Assembly (NCBI GenBank): GCA_946626265.1
Contig: CAMOUE010000093.1
Span: forward strand, 1-8,569
Origin: an uncultured Eggerthellaceae bacterium
Lineage (GTDB): Bacteria > Actinomycetota > Coriobacteriia > Coriobacteriales > Eggerthellaceae
Direction of reading: 5' to 3'
DNA length: 8,569 bases
This document shows, piece after piece, positions 1 through 7,301 of this stretch. A model generated the notes under the pieces. It worked only from the letters and a program-made list of their open reading frames with translations, searched no databases and was not told where the DNA came from. Position 1 is the first letter of the stretch. The number at the start of each line of letters is the position of its first letter. Position numbers and translations under genes: made by a program.

Positions 1-65
1 ACCTCATGACGATCATCTCGCTGACGTTCAGCCCGCTGTTCATCATGATTCAGACGATGCTGTAG
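1..65 (+). CDS. C-terminal end of a gene entering from the left, probably a membrane protein
   Basis: Reading from base 3, twenty codons are open and end in TAG at 63-65. The residues are strongly hydrophobic (for example TIISLTF, then PLFIMI), which suits the last transmembrane helix of a permease. The gene starts outside the window, so the family cannot be decided; an auxin-efflux-carrier-type or similar transporter is only a guess. A strong terminator follows 22 bases after the stop, which supports this frame as a real gene end. Frame +2 is also open here but runs antisense through the next gene and lacks coding character. Confidence 0.5.
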   Translation, partial: LMTIISLTFSPLFIMIQTML

Positions 66-86
66 TCACAGCTGCATCGCGAGAAG

Positions 87-118
87 AAACGGACCCGCCT
101 TGGCGGGTCCGTTTTCGT
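87..118 (+). terminator. Rho-independent terminator of the upstream gene, possibly bidirectional
   Basis: GGACCCGCC (91-99) and GGCGGGTCC (102-110) form a perfect stem. It is extended outward by C-G and three A-T pairs (87-90 with 111-114) and has a tight loop centred on TT. The plus strand continues TTTTCGTTT, a good U tract. The hairpin lies between two converging genes, so it may also end the minus-strand transcript. The U tract on that side (GTTTCTTCT) is poorer. Confidence 0.9.
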
Positions 119-171
119 TTGTCGCCGACGTTCGTTGCCCTGCGGCGCACGGCGCCCTGCCGTGCTCGGCG

Positions 172-1398
172 CTATACGAGGTCGTCGCAGTACTCGCGTT
201 TGAAGAGGCGGTGTGTGCTGTTCGGGAACAAGTGATGGTACAAAGCGATGAAGTAGCTGTCGGTCATGGAGGATATGTAGTCGGTGATGATGCGGTTCGG
301 CTCTTCGCACAGGTATTCGGAACGCTTGATAGACGCCGATTTCGCCACGAGCGACGAGACATGGTGCTTGAAGACGGGAGACGACTCGTTCCCGGAGACG
401 AGGTCGTCGAGCAGGCGCTCGTAGAGCTCCTCGAACATCTCTTGCACGATATTCTCGAATTCCGAGACCGTGCCCTCCTTGTAGTAGATCTTCTCGTAAT
501 TCTGGCGTTTGGCGAGGACGATGTCGTCGAACGCCTCCTCGCTCATGGCGATGTGGTCCTGCCGGTAGCTGTTGTTGACGATGTCGATCGTCATGTTGTT
601 GATTATCTGCGCGTTCGTGCGCCCAATGAAGTTGGAGTCGAATATGTCGAGGGAATCGATGACGCCCACGTCAATCGCGTCGAGGCGGTCTTTGCCGATG
701 TAGGCGATCATGTCGCTGATGCGCACGACGCAACCCTCGAGGGTCGAGGGGCGAAGCTTCTTGATCTCGCCCGCGTCCGCCGCGCAGCGGTCCACGGCCG
801 CATCGAGCTCTGCGAACGTCGTCGTATTTCCGAGCCTCAGGACTTGTTGGGCGAACTCGCCGTTATGGCAGAGCGCGCCGTCGAGCGTCTGGAGGCTGAT
901 GTTGCGGCGGTACAGCTGGTCCATGACGCGCACCGAATGCACGTTGTGCCTGAAGCAGAGTCCCGTGTGGCGCTCGTAGCACTCGCTCAGGTAACGTTCC
1001 CCCGCATGACCGAACGGTGTGTGCCCGAGGTCGTGTCCGAGCGCAATGGCTTCGATGAGCTGGACGTTCAAGCCGAGCAGCTCGCCGATGCCTCGCGCGA
1101 TTCGGCTCACGAGCTGGACGTGTAGGCCGCGCCTGCAAATGTCGTCGTTCTCGACGAAGGAGAAGACCTGAGTCTTGTCCGCGTACCGGTTGTAGGCTGG
1201 GATGTTGATTATCTTCTCTATGTCCCGCGCGAAAGCCGGCCGCGTGAGCGTCGCTTCGTCGTGCGCCTTGTCATCTCGGCGCACGACGTTCTCGTCCTTG
1301 AAGGCCATCGGGTTCTTCCAGCCGGAAGCTCGGTCGGCCACTATCTGCTTTTCGATTTCCGGCCGTAATGATTGATAGGGGACCTTAACGGGTGCCAT
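172..1398 (-). CDS. dgt: dGTPase-family HD-domain dNTP triphosphohydrolase
   Basis: A predicted cytosolic enzyme of 408 residues that would hydrolyse dGTP (or other dNTPs) to the nucleoside and triphosphate, limiting dNTP pools. The HD-superfamily metal ligands are visible: H93 in the GLHVQLV stretch, H122-D123 in GHDLGHTPFGHAGE (121-134), and D229 in VVRISDMIAY (224-233). Family-typical segments also include NRYADKTQVF (70-79), FRHNVHSVRV (149-158) and DGALCHNGE (173-181). The frame is open 50 codons further upstream, but ATG 1398 is preferred: GGAG lies 10 bases before it, a promoter box lies just upstream, and the extra residues are Cys/Ser-rich and unlike the family. It is transcribed away from dnaG. 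dGTPase and primase genes are also neighbours in mycobacteria. Whether the substrate is dGTP or a broader dNTP set cannot be read from sequence, so the symbol is a family-level assignment. Confidence 0.9.
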   Translation of the reverse strand: MAPVKVPYQSLRPEIEKQIVADRASGWKNPMAFKDENVVRRDDKAHDEATLTRPAFARDIEKIINIPAYNRYADKTQVFSFVENDDICRRGLHVQLVSRIARGIGELLGLNVQLIEAIALGHDLGHTPFGHAGERYLSECYERHTGLCFRHNVHSVRVMDQLYRRNISLQTLDGALCHNGEFAQQVLRLGNTTTFAELDAAVDRCAADAGEIKKLRPSTLEGCVVRISDMIAYIGKDRLDAIDVGVIDSLDIFDSNFIGRTNAQIINNMTIDIVNNSYRQDHIAMSEEAFDDIVLAKRQNYEKIYYKEGTVSEFENIVQEMFEELYERLLDDLVSGNESSPVFKHHVSSLVAKSASIKRSEYLCEEPNRIITDYISSMTDSYFIALYHHLFPNSTHRLFKREYCDDLV

Positions 1399-1428
1399 GT
1401 ACCTTAAACTCCAATCTTCGTTTCGGCT

Positions 1429-1434
1429 ATTGTA
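1429..1434 (-). promoter_or_regulatory. Extended -10 promoter of the dGTPase-family gene
   Basis: On the minus strand the sequence reads TTGCTACAAT: a TACAAT -10 box preceded by TGC, the extended -10 signature. Transcription would begin about 24 bases before ATG 1398. No convincing -35 box sits at 16-18 bp, as is normal for extended -10 promoters. This is a motif reading only. Confidence 0.5.
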
Positions 1435-1477
1435 GCAACAAGAGCATCCGCAAACGCCCGCGTGTGCGGAACAGCTG

Positions 1478-1483
1478 TATACT
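1478..1483 (+). promoter_or_regulatory. Candidate -10 box of dnaG
   Basis: TATACT at 1478-1483 would give a start about 33 bases before the dnaG ATG at 1523. There is no good -35 hexamer at the usual distance. The box directly abuts the upstream TTG codon at 1484, so that codon would lie at or before the transcript start and is unlikely to be the translation start. It is divergent from the promoter at 1429-1434, with about 44 bp between the boxes. Confidence 0.45.
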
Positions 1484-1522
1484 TTGAAGAAAGACCGAAA
1501 CATCAGGAGAGCTCCCGTTTCA

Positions 1523-3370
1523 ATGGCCGGCATAAGCGAAGAAGACATTCAAAAGGTGCGGGAGGCGACCGACCTGGTCGCCCTCTTCGGCGAACGCGTT
1601 CCCGTTCGCCAGCGGGGACGCGATTTCTGGTGCTGTTGCCCGTTCCACAACGAGAAGACGCCCTCTTGCAAGATCGATCCCACGACACAGCTTTGGCATT
1701 GCTTCGGTTGCGGGGAAGGCGGCGACGTGTTCGGCTTCGTCATGAAGATCGACGAGGTCAGCTTTCCCGATGCCGTGAGGTCCCTTGCGGAGCGAGCGAA
1801 CATCGACATCGCCGAGTCCGGCGGGGGACCGCGCGTGTCGAGCAGCCGCAAGGCGCGTCTGCGCGACATATGCGCTGAAACGGCGGCGTTCTATCACGAG
1901 CAGCTCATGCGGGGAAAATCATCGGATGCGGCTGCGGCCAGGTCGTATCTCGGGGGACGTGGGCTCGGCGGCAAGGTGCCGAAGAAATGGAACCTCGGGT
2001 TCGCGCCCGGACGGCTCTCACTCGTGAGGCATCTGCAATCCAAGGGCTTCAAGCCTGACGAGATGATCGCCGCGAACGTCGCCATGCAAGGTGGCGACGG
2101 GAGGCTACGTGACCGGTTCTTCAATAGGGTCATGTTTCCCATAAACGACCCCCAGGGCGAGTGCATTGCGTTCGGGGGCCGCGTGATCGGCAGCGGGGAG
2201 CCGAAGTACCTGAACTCGCAGGAGACGCCGCTCTTCCACAAGTCGAGCGTGCTCTACGGGCTCGACAAGGCGAAGAAGAGCATGGCGAGCACAGGCGACG
2301 CGATAATAGTCGAAGGCTACACCGACGTGATCGCGCTGCACGAGAACGGCGTCGAGAACGCCGTCGCGACATTGGGCACCGCGCTCACGCTCCAGCATAT
2401 CAGGCTGATTTCAAGGCACGCATCTAAGCGCATCGTTTACCTGTTCGACGGCGATGCGGCAGGGCAGCGCGCTGCGGACCGCGCCCTCGAATTCATAGAC
2501 GAGAGCATGACGCCCGAAGCGGGGAAGACGCGCATCGAGCTGTGCGCCGTGACGTTGCCGGACGACCTCGATCCTGCGGACTTCGTAGCACAGCGGGGTG
2601 CCGACGAGCTCAAAGAGCTCGTCAAGGCCGCCAAGCCCCTCGTACAGTACGGAATCGACAGGCGCATCGCACGCCACGATACGTCGACGCCCGAGGGAAG
2701 GACGAGGGCCCTGTCGGACGCGCTTTCGATACTGGCGCCGATAAAGACGTCTCTTTTGGCGAAAGACTACGCGGTTCAGCTCGCGGGAAGGCTCCAGCTC
2801 AGGGAGCAGGACGTGCTCGATTCGCTCGAGATGCTCAAGGCCCCGCGTGCGTACGGCCGCGATGAGGCTCCACAGGCTACCCGTGCGGAAACGCGGGATT
2901 ACGAGATGCCGGAAGTCGAGCGGAGCAGGCGGAAGTTCGAGCGCCAGCTCGTGAGCCTGCTCGCCCAGAATCCCGATTTGGCGCTCGCCCACGCCGATGC
3001 GCTTGCGCAGACGCAGTGGCATGACGAGACGAACGCGCGTCTCGCCCAGATAATACTCGACGTCCTCGAGGCGAATCCTGGTGCTGCGCCTGCCCAGATA
3101 ATAGCCGCTGCCACCGAGGCTTTTCCCCGCGCTGCGGGAATCCTCACGCATGCGACGTTGCGAGAAGGGGAGAGGCGCGAGGAGACGGTTCGCTTCATAA
3201 TCGAGGAGCTCGAGATAGGCGACATGGAAACGTCCCTCGCATCGATGAACGCCGAAATGCGTTCGAACGGGTCCCTGTCGCAGGACGAACGCGAGCTCAT
3301 GTTCGCGGCTGCGGTCGAGCTCCAGAAAGCGCTCACGGCGAAAAGGGCCGCGCATCGTCCGACGCTATAG
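1523..3370 (+). CDS. dnaG: DNA primase DnaG
   Basis: Primase of 615 residues that makes the RNA primers for lagging-strand and origin DNA synthesis with the replicative helicase. The N-terminal zinc ribbon is intact: C39 and H42 (CPFH), then C60 and C63 (CFGC). The catalytic core begins around RFFNRVMFPI (198-207) and includes NSQETPLFHKS (231-241). The TOPRIM fold carries E264 in IVEGYTDVI and D309/D311 in YLFDGDAAG, the metal-binding acidic residues. From about residue 440 the sequence is divergent and helical, as expected for the helicase-interacting domain. The length is normal for the family. ATG 1523 is chosen because MAGISEEDIQ is a typical primase start. AGGAG at 1505-1509 is the only ribosome binding site seen, with a rather long 13-base spacing. 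An in-frame TTG at 1484 would add 13 residues but overlaps the promoter. No rpoD follows, unlike the dnaG-rpoD pair of many bacteria. Confidence 0.97.
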   Translation: MAGISEEDIQKVREATDLVALFGERVPVRQRGRDFWCCCPFHNEKTPSCKIDPTTQLWHCFGCGEGGDVFGFVMKIDEVSFPDAVRSLAERANIDIAESGGGPRVSSSRKARLRDICAETAAFYHEQLMRGKSSDAAAARSYLGGRGLGGKVPKKWNLGFAPGRLSLVRHLQSKGFKPDEMIAANVAMQGGDGRLRDRFFNRVMFPINDPQGECIAFGGRVIGSGEPKYLNSQETPLFHKSSVLYGLDKAKKSMASTGDAIIVEGYTDVIALHENGVENAVATLGTALTLQHIRLISRHASKRIVYLFDGDAAGQRAADRALEFIDESMTPEAGKTRIELCAVTLPDDLDPADFVAQRGADELKELVKAAKPLVQYGIDRRIARHDTSTPEGRTRALSDALSILAPIKTSLLAKDYAVQLAGRLQLREQDVLDSLEMLKAPRAYGRDEAPQATRAETRDYEMPEVERSRRKFERQLVSLLAQNPDLALAHADALAQTQWHDETNARLAQIILDVLEANPGAAPAQIIAAATEAFPRAAGILTHATLREGERREETVRFIIEELEIGDMETSLASMNAEMRSNGSLSQDERELMFAAAVELQKALTAKRAAHRPTL

Positions 3371-3454
3371 CAGGCAACTCGGAAGGGAAGAGGTCGATTA
3401 GTGCAGTTTCGGCCCTTTTCGGTGGCGGTGCGAGGCGAACTGCGCGAGCCACGA

Positions 3455-3460
3455 TATACT
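3455..3460 (+). promoter_or_regulatory. Candidate -10 box of the def-fmt-rsmB operon
   Basis: TATACT, the same hexamer as before dnaG, lies 37 bases upstream of the def ATG in the 127-bp dnaG-def gap. No matching -35 box is evident, so the assignment rests on the hexamer and its position. No clear rho-independent terminator was found after dnaG; a short dyad (GCAGTT 3403-3408 with AACTGC 3438-3443) has a long loop and no T tract. Read-through from dnaG is therefore possible. Confidence 0.4.
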
Positions 3461-3497
3461 AGCGCGGTCTTTAACTTGAAAACGAAAGAAGTGTGCG

Positions 3498-4034
3498 ATG
3501 CTTAAAATAGTACAGTCACCTGACCCCCTGCTCAACCAGGTGTGCGAACCGTGCGAGCCGGGCGACAAGAGCCTGAAGAAGCTGGCGAAGCAAATGGCGA
3601 GGGTCATGTATGCGAACAACGGCGTCGGGATAGCGGCACCGCAAGTCGGCTTGCTGAAACGTTTCATCGTAGTTGATTGCGGTCCCGAAGACGTCCACGA
3701 CCCGATATTCCTCGTGAACCCGGAAATCGTGGAGGTTGCGGGCGACCCCGAAGTCGAAGAGGAAGGGTGCCTGTCCTGCCCCGGCATCTCCGTGCCGATA
3801 GAGCGACAACCGTGGGTTCGCGTCAGGTACTACGACCTCGATGGAGAGCTGTGGGAGATCGAGGGAGACGAGCTTCTCGGCCGTTGCCTTCAACACGAAA
3901 TCGACCACTTGGATGGTAAGACGCTATTCGAAAGCGCAAGTCCGCGCGAGCGCATACGGGCCCTATCGGCCTACGAGGAGGCCCGGAAGCTCGGCGCGAA
4001 GCCCGGCGAGACGTCCATGCCGAAGGTGCGCTGA
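3498..4034 (+). CDS. def: Peptide deformylase
   Basis: Metalloenzyme of 178 residues that removes the formyl group from the N-terminal methionine of nascent proteins at the ribosome. All three family motifs are present: GVGIAAPQ (42-49), EGCLS (89-93) with metal ligand C91, and QHEIDHLDG (132-140) with ligands H133 and H137 and catalytic E134. The length is usual for bacterial deformylases, with a somewhat extended charged tail. The ATG at 3498 gives the expected N-terminus (MLKIVQSPDPLL). The ribosome binding site is weak (AAAGAAG, about 6 bases before the start). It is the first gene of a coupled operon: its TGA overlaps the fmt ATG as TGATG. Pairing def with fmt links removal and addition of the formyl group. 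Confidence 0.97.
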   Translation: MLKIVQSPDPLLNQVCEPCEPGDKSLKKLAKQMARVMYANNGVGIAAPQVGLLKRFIVVDCGPEDVHDPIFLVNPEIVEVAGDPEVEEEGCLSCPGISVPIERQPWVRVRYYDLDGELWEIEGDELLGRCLQHEIDHLDGKTLFESASPRERIRALSAYEEARKLGAKPGETSMPKVR

Positions 4035-4984
4035 TGAAGGTAGTGTTCATGGGAACGCCGTCGTTGGCGGCGCGTGTCCTCGAAGATCTCGCGGAAGCCT
4101 ACGACGTCGTGGCGGTTTACACGCGTCCCGATGCGGCGAGGGGCCGCGGCAAGAAGCTCGTCGGGTCTCCCGTCAGGCAATGCGCCGAACGGCTCGGGCT
4201 CGAGGTCCGCACCCCTTCGACGCTATCCGACGCTTCCGTGCAAGAAGAGCTCGCGGCTTTCGATCCCGATTTCATATGCGTCGCGGCATATGGGGCTATT
4301 CTGCCGAAGGAAGTCCTCGATCTTCCCCGGTACGGGTGCCTGAACGTGCACACTTCGCTCTTGCCGCGCTGGCGCGGTGCAGCTCCCATGGAGCGTGCGA
4401 TACTCGCACGCGACGAAAAGGCCGGCGTCTGCATCATGCGCATGGAAGAAGGCCTCGACACCGGCCCGTACTGCAAAAGGGAGACGGTTGCCCTCGACGA
4501 GATGTATCTTGGCGAACTAGAGGCACGGCTTGCGGACGTCGGTGCGAAAGCGCTTGTCGAAGCCGTTGCGGATGTGGCGGCAGATGAGGCTCGTTGGGTC
4601 GACCAGGGCGACGAGCAGATGTGCTACGCGGCGAAGATAGGCCGGGGGGAGCTCGACTTGAGCCCCGATGACGACGTGGAAACCGCTGCCGCCAAGATCC
4701 GGGCATCGAGCGACGCCCATCCTGCCCATGCGGTCATCGCCGAACGTGGCGTGACCGTCGTACGTGGGCATGCGGCATCAGACGACGAAGCGCGCCGATG
4801 GTGTGCCGATCTCGAGGCGGGACAGGGACTGTTCAAGAGCAAGCGCTTCCTGCTCGTTACGGGCGACGGCGTCCTCGAGCTCGACGAAGTGAAACCCGAC
4901 GGGAAGAAGGCCATGGATGCACGGGCGTTCGCTTCGGGCATACAGGGAATAAAGAGCATGAACATACAATGGGGGAGAGCATGA
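4034..4984 (+). CDS. fmt: Methionyl-tRNA formyltransferase
   Basis: Enzyme of 316 residues that transfers the formyl group from 10-formyltetrahydrofolate to initiator Met-tRNA. The N-terminal domain has the family start MKVVFMGTP, the catalytic trio N104, H106 (NVHTSLLP) and D142 (GLDTGP), and the folate-site segment SLLPRWRGAAP (108-118). The region from about 205 is the tRNA-binding C-terminal domain, beginning with the recognisable YAAKIGRGELDL. Its usual RAFNPWPG-type segment is replaced by RASSDAHPAHAVI, a visible departure. The ATG overlaps the def stop by one base, and AAGG lies 7 bases upstream of it. The 3' end overlaps the next start as ATGA. Coupling with def is the common bacterial arrangement. 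Confidence 0.96.
   Translation: MKVVFMGTPSLAARVLEDLAEAYDVVAVYTRPDAARGRGKKLVGSPVRQCAERLGLEVRTPSTLSDASVQEELAAFDPDFICVAAYGAILPKEVLDLPRYGCLNVHTSLLPRWRGAAPMERAILARDEKAGVCIMRMEEGLDTGPYCKRETVALDEMYLGELEARLADVGAKALVEAVADVAADEARWVDQGDEQMCYAAKIGRGELDLSPDDDVETAAAKIRASSDAHPAHAVIAERGVTVVRGHAASDDEARRWCADLEAGQGLFKSKRFLLVTGDGVLELDEVKPDGKKAMDARAFASGIQGIKSMNIQWGRA
4971..4979 (+). promoter_or_regulatory. Ribosome binding site that decides the rsmB-like start
   Basis: A purine run, GGGGGAGAG, ends one base before ATG 4981. Another in-frame ATG at 4969 sits just upstream and has a poor leader. The purine run and the ATGA overlap with the fmt stop favour 4981, though the spacing (about 3-5 bases) is short. Confidence 0.5.
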
Positions 4985-6639
4985 CGGAAGAATCGACTAC
5001 GGGCAACGAGAAGAGAAAATGGGTGCCCAACCGTCCGAAGAAGAACGCCGTTCGAAGCAAGAAATCCTTCGACCAGAAGAAGATGGAGCACCTCGTTGAC
5101 GAGAACAAGACGGTGTACCGCGGAGAGTTGGACCCGAGGAAGAAGGATCCGAACAAGAAACCGCGTTCTATCTCGCGATCCGAGGAGAAGGTCCGCGCCA
5201 AGGCGGAGAAACTCGCCGAGCTCGAGGCGAGCGAGAGCGAAGATGGATATGCCCGCGAGTACACGGATTTCAGGGACCTGTACGAAGAGTGCAAGGCGAG
5301 CCCCGGCAGGCTCGGCGCCCTGTACGCGACGCAGCAAGTGCGCAAGCGCAAGGCGTTCGCCCAGGAAGTGATCGAATCCACGATCGACCGCTCCAAGCTC
5401 TCGGCCCAGGACAGGGCGTTCGCCACGCTGCTCACGCTCGGCGTAGTGAGCACGAGCGGTGCCCTCGATGAAGTGATAAACCGGTGCATCAGGAGCCCGC
5501 GCGACATACAGCCCGACGTGCGAGACGCGCTGCGCGTCTCGGCGTACGAGGTCATTTACTTGCGAAAGGAACCGCATGCCGCCGTGGACCAGGGCGTGGA
5601 GCTCGTTCGCGCCGTCGCCCCGAGCGCTTCGGGCCTCGGCAACGCGGTGCTTCATCGCATACTCGAGTCTTCGGGCGTTTTCCCCTTCGGCGATCCCGCG
5701 AAGAACCTCGATGCGCTTGCGTTGCTGTACGGTTTCCCAACCTGGCTCGCTAAGCGGCTCATAGAGGATATGGGAGCCGCGGCCGCGGCCGAGTTCATGC
5801 GCGCCTCGAACGATCCCGCCCCCCTGTACGTACATGTCAACAGGGTCAAGTCCGCAGATGACGAGGTTGTCTCGCTTTTCGAGGAAGTCGGAAGCGACGT
5901 CGAGCGGGTGAGTCCCGAGGGCATCGACGTTCCCGGCTGCTACCGCATTGCAAACACGAGGGCGCTCACGGACGGAAGGATACGCAGGCTGTTCGGCCAG
6001 GGCAAAATCCTCGTGTCGGACGCCTCGGCCCAGGCGGTGGCGGCTTGCGTTCTCGAGGGCGACAAACCTGCATCCGTGCTCGAGATCGGAGCGGGCAGGG
6101 GCACGAAGACCATCATGCTGCAATCGATGTCCATGGACAAGTACGGCGAGCAGCTCAACCTCACGTCGATGGACAGCCATTCGTTCAAATCGAACCTGCT
6201 CGAGAAGCGGGCGCAGGACTACGGTGCGGAAATCGGCGAGATCGTGACGGGAAACGCGACCCGGCTCGATTCGGTCATGCCCGAGAGCATGTTCGACCTC
6301 ATCTTCATCGACGCTCCCTGCTCGGGCTTGGGAACGCTGCGCCGTCATCACGAGATACGGTGGCGGTTGACTCCCGAGCATATCGAGGAGCTTGCCGAGA
6401 CAAACCTCGCGATGCTCAAGTCTGCGGCGAACCATGTCGAGGTAGGCGGCTGCATCGTTTACGCGACGTGCACCGTGACATACGACGAGAACAACGGCGT
6501 CGTGAAGCGTTTCCTCGAGAGCGAGCAGGGCTCGAACTTCAAGCTGGCGCCCATCTCGGGCAAGGCGTGCTTCGCGCCCCAGCTAACGAGCGGGTCGCCG
6601 GACGCGCACTTCGCGGCGCGATTCGTTCGCATTGCCTAG
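4981..6639 (+). CDS. rsmB: RsmB-type 16S rRNA (cytosine-C5) methyltransferase with N-terminal extension
   Basis: SAM-dependent enzyme of 552 residues, predicted to methylate a cytosine of 16S rRNA (C967 in E. coli numbering). It has three parts. Residues 1-105 are a Lys/Arg/Glu-rich, low-complexity extension. Residues 115-230 are a NusB-like RNA-binding domain, including KEPHAAVDQGVELVR and LGNAVLHRI. From about 240 comes the Rossmann methyltransferase domain, with SDASAQ (346-351), a SAM motif I reading VLEIGAGRGTKT (366-377), motif IV DAPCSG (444-449, C447) and motif VI YATC (494-497, C497). The two cysteines are those used for release and catalysis in this family. The end, DAHFAARFVRIA, matches the usual tail. 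Typical RsmB proteins have about 430-450 residues, so the extra length is the N-terminal extension. RsmB is chosen over other NSUN-type enzymes because of the NusB domain and the def-fmt context. Confidence 0.9.
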   Translation: MTEESTTGNEKRKWVPNRPKKNAVRSKKSFDQKKMEHLVDENKTVYRGELDPRKKDPNKKPRSISRSEEKVRAKAEKLAELEASESEDGYAREYTDFRDLYEECKASPGRLGALYATQQVRKRKAFAQEVIESTIDRSKLSAQDRAFATLLTLGVVSTSGALDEVINRCIRSPRDIQPDVRDALRVSAYEVIYLRKEPHAAVDQGVELVRAVAPSASGLGNAVLHRILESSGVFPFGDPAKNLDALALLYGFPTWLAKRLIEDMGAAAAAEFMRASNDPAPLYVHVNRVKSADDEVVSLFEEVGSDVERVSPEGIDVPGCYRIANTRALTDGRIRRLFGQGKILVSDASAQAVAACVLEGDKPASVLEIGAGRGTKTIMLQSMSMDKYGEQLNLTSMDSHSFKSNLLEKRAQDYGAEIGEIVTGNATRLDSVMPESMFDLIFIDAPCSGLGTLRRHHEIRWRLTPEHIEELAETNLAMLKSAANHVEVGGCIVYATCTVTYDENNGVVKRFLESEQGSNFKLAPISGKACFAPQLTSGSPDAHFAARFVRIA

Positions 6640-6651
6640 ACGGGTGTTGAT

Positions 6652-6681
6652 TAGTTGCTTATAATAGTCAACTTATAATTG
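6652..6681 (+). promoter_or_regulatory. AT-rich promoter/operator region of the XRE-cupin gene
   Basis: The octamer CTTATAAT occurs twice, at 6658-6665 and 6672-6679, exactly 14 bp apart; each copy contains a perfect TATAAT. Interleaved with them are inverted pieces: AGTTG (6653-6657) with CAACT (6669-6673), and CAA (6669-6671) with TTG (6679-6681). No good -35 box accompanies either -10. The arrangement suits an autoregulated promoter bound by the downstream HTH protein, but that is inference. No terminator is seen between the rsmB-like stop at 6639 and this site. Confidence 0.55.
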
Positions 6682-6716
6682 CAGATTACGATTACCGAGA
6701 AAGCGTGAGAGAGGCT

Positions 6717-7301
6717 ATGGAAGACCTGAACATTAAAGAAGTCGCAATGCGCATCAGGCTTTTGCGCGAGGATCTCGACTTGACGATGCAGGAGATGGCG
6801 GACGCGACGGGCAGGTCCGTCGCCGAGTACGCTGCTCAGGAATCGGGAGACCAGGATCTCTCGTTCACGTTCCTCTACAAATGTGCAAAGAAGCTCGGCG
6901 TCGACGTCATCGAGCTGCTCACGGGTGAAACCCCCCATCTCAAGGGCTATTCGCTCGTGAGGCAGGGCGATGGCTTGTCCATAAAGAGGCGCGCCGGGTT
7001 CGAGTACCTCCACAAGGCACCGCATCTCGGGAACAAGCTCGCCGAGCCGTTCCTGGTCACGGCTCCCTACCTCGAAGAAGAGCAGGACAAGCCCATTCAC
7101 CTTTCGTACCACAAGGGCATGGAGCTCGATTACGTGATCTCCGGCCATCTTCGATTCGCCTACGAGAGCAATGTCGAAGAGGTCGGTCCGGGCGATACGC
7201 TCATGTACGACTCGGGTCGAGGACACGGCATGATCGCCATCGGCGGCGAGCCGTGCGTGTTCCTGGCCATCGTCATGAAGCCGGAATCGGAGATTATCTA
7301 G
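6717..7301 (+). CDS. XRE-family HTH transcriptional regulator with C-terminal cupin domain
   Basis: Predicted DNA-binding regulator of 194 residues. Residues 5-70 form an XRE/Cro-like helix-turn-helix (IKEVAMRIRLLRE, then LTMQEMADATG, ending KKLGVDVIELLTGE). Residues 128-187 form a cupin barrel with HKGMELDYVISG (132-143), GPGD (157-160) and GRGHGM (167-172). H132, E136 and H170 are the likely metal or ligand contacts. Such proteins usually sense a small molecule through the cupin. It precedes an acyl-CoA synthetase gene and is preceded by an operator-like dyad, so control of itself and of the ligase is plausible. The effector is unknown. The start is uncertain: ATG 6717 has the purine-rich GAGAGAGG just upstream, but an in-frame GTG at 6705 would add four residues. 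The helix-turn-helix is somewhat degenerate (EYAAQESGDQDLS). Confidence 0.85.
   Translation: MEDLNIKEVAMRIRLLREDLDLTMQEMADATGRSVAEYAAQESGDQDLSFTFLYKCAKKLGVDVIELLTGETPHLKGYSLVRQGDGLSIKRRAGFEYLHKAPHLGNKLAEPFLVTAPYLEEEQDKPIHLSYHKGMELDYVISGHLRFAYESNVEEVGPGDTLMYDSGRGHGMIAIGGEPCVFLAIVMKPESEII

Noticed and set aside
100..1125. A 341-codon open frame on the plus strand
   Set aside because: It is antisense to the dGTPase-family gene, starts inside the terminator hairpin, and shows Val/Glu/Arg-rich shadow composition.
1484..1522. TTG start adding 13 residues to DnaG
   Set aside because: The codon abuts the candidate -10 box, the added residues are not family-like, and MAGISEEDIQ at 1523 matches normal primase N-termini.
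1399..1548. Upstream start adding 50 residues to the dGTPase-family protein
   Set aside because: It would cross the divergent promoter region and the start of dnaG; the added Cys/Ser-rich residues do not look coding, and ATG 1398 has its own ribosome binding site.
2411..3355. A 314-codon open frame on the minus strand inside dnaG
   Set aside because: It is the antisense shadow of the primase, whose TOPRIM and C-terminal regions occupy this stretch.
3381..3443. Possible terminator after dnaG
   Set aside because: The short complementary pieces have long loops, need G-T pairs and are not followed by a T tract.
4624..6435. A 603-codon open frame on the minus strand opposite fmt and the rsmB-like gene
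   Set aside because: It lies antisense to two genes with intact catalytic motifs, its translation is Arg/His/Leu-rich without recognisable domains, and long antisense frames are expected in GC-rich codon-biased DNA.
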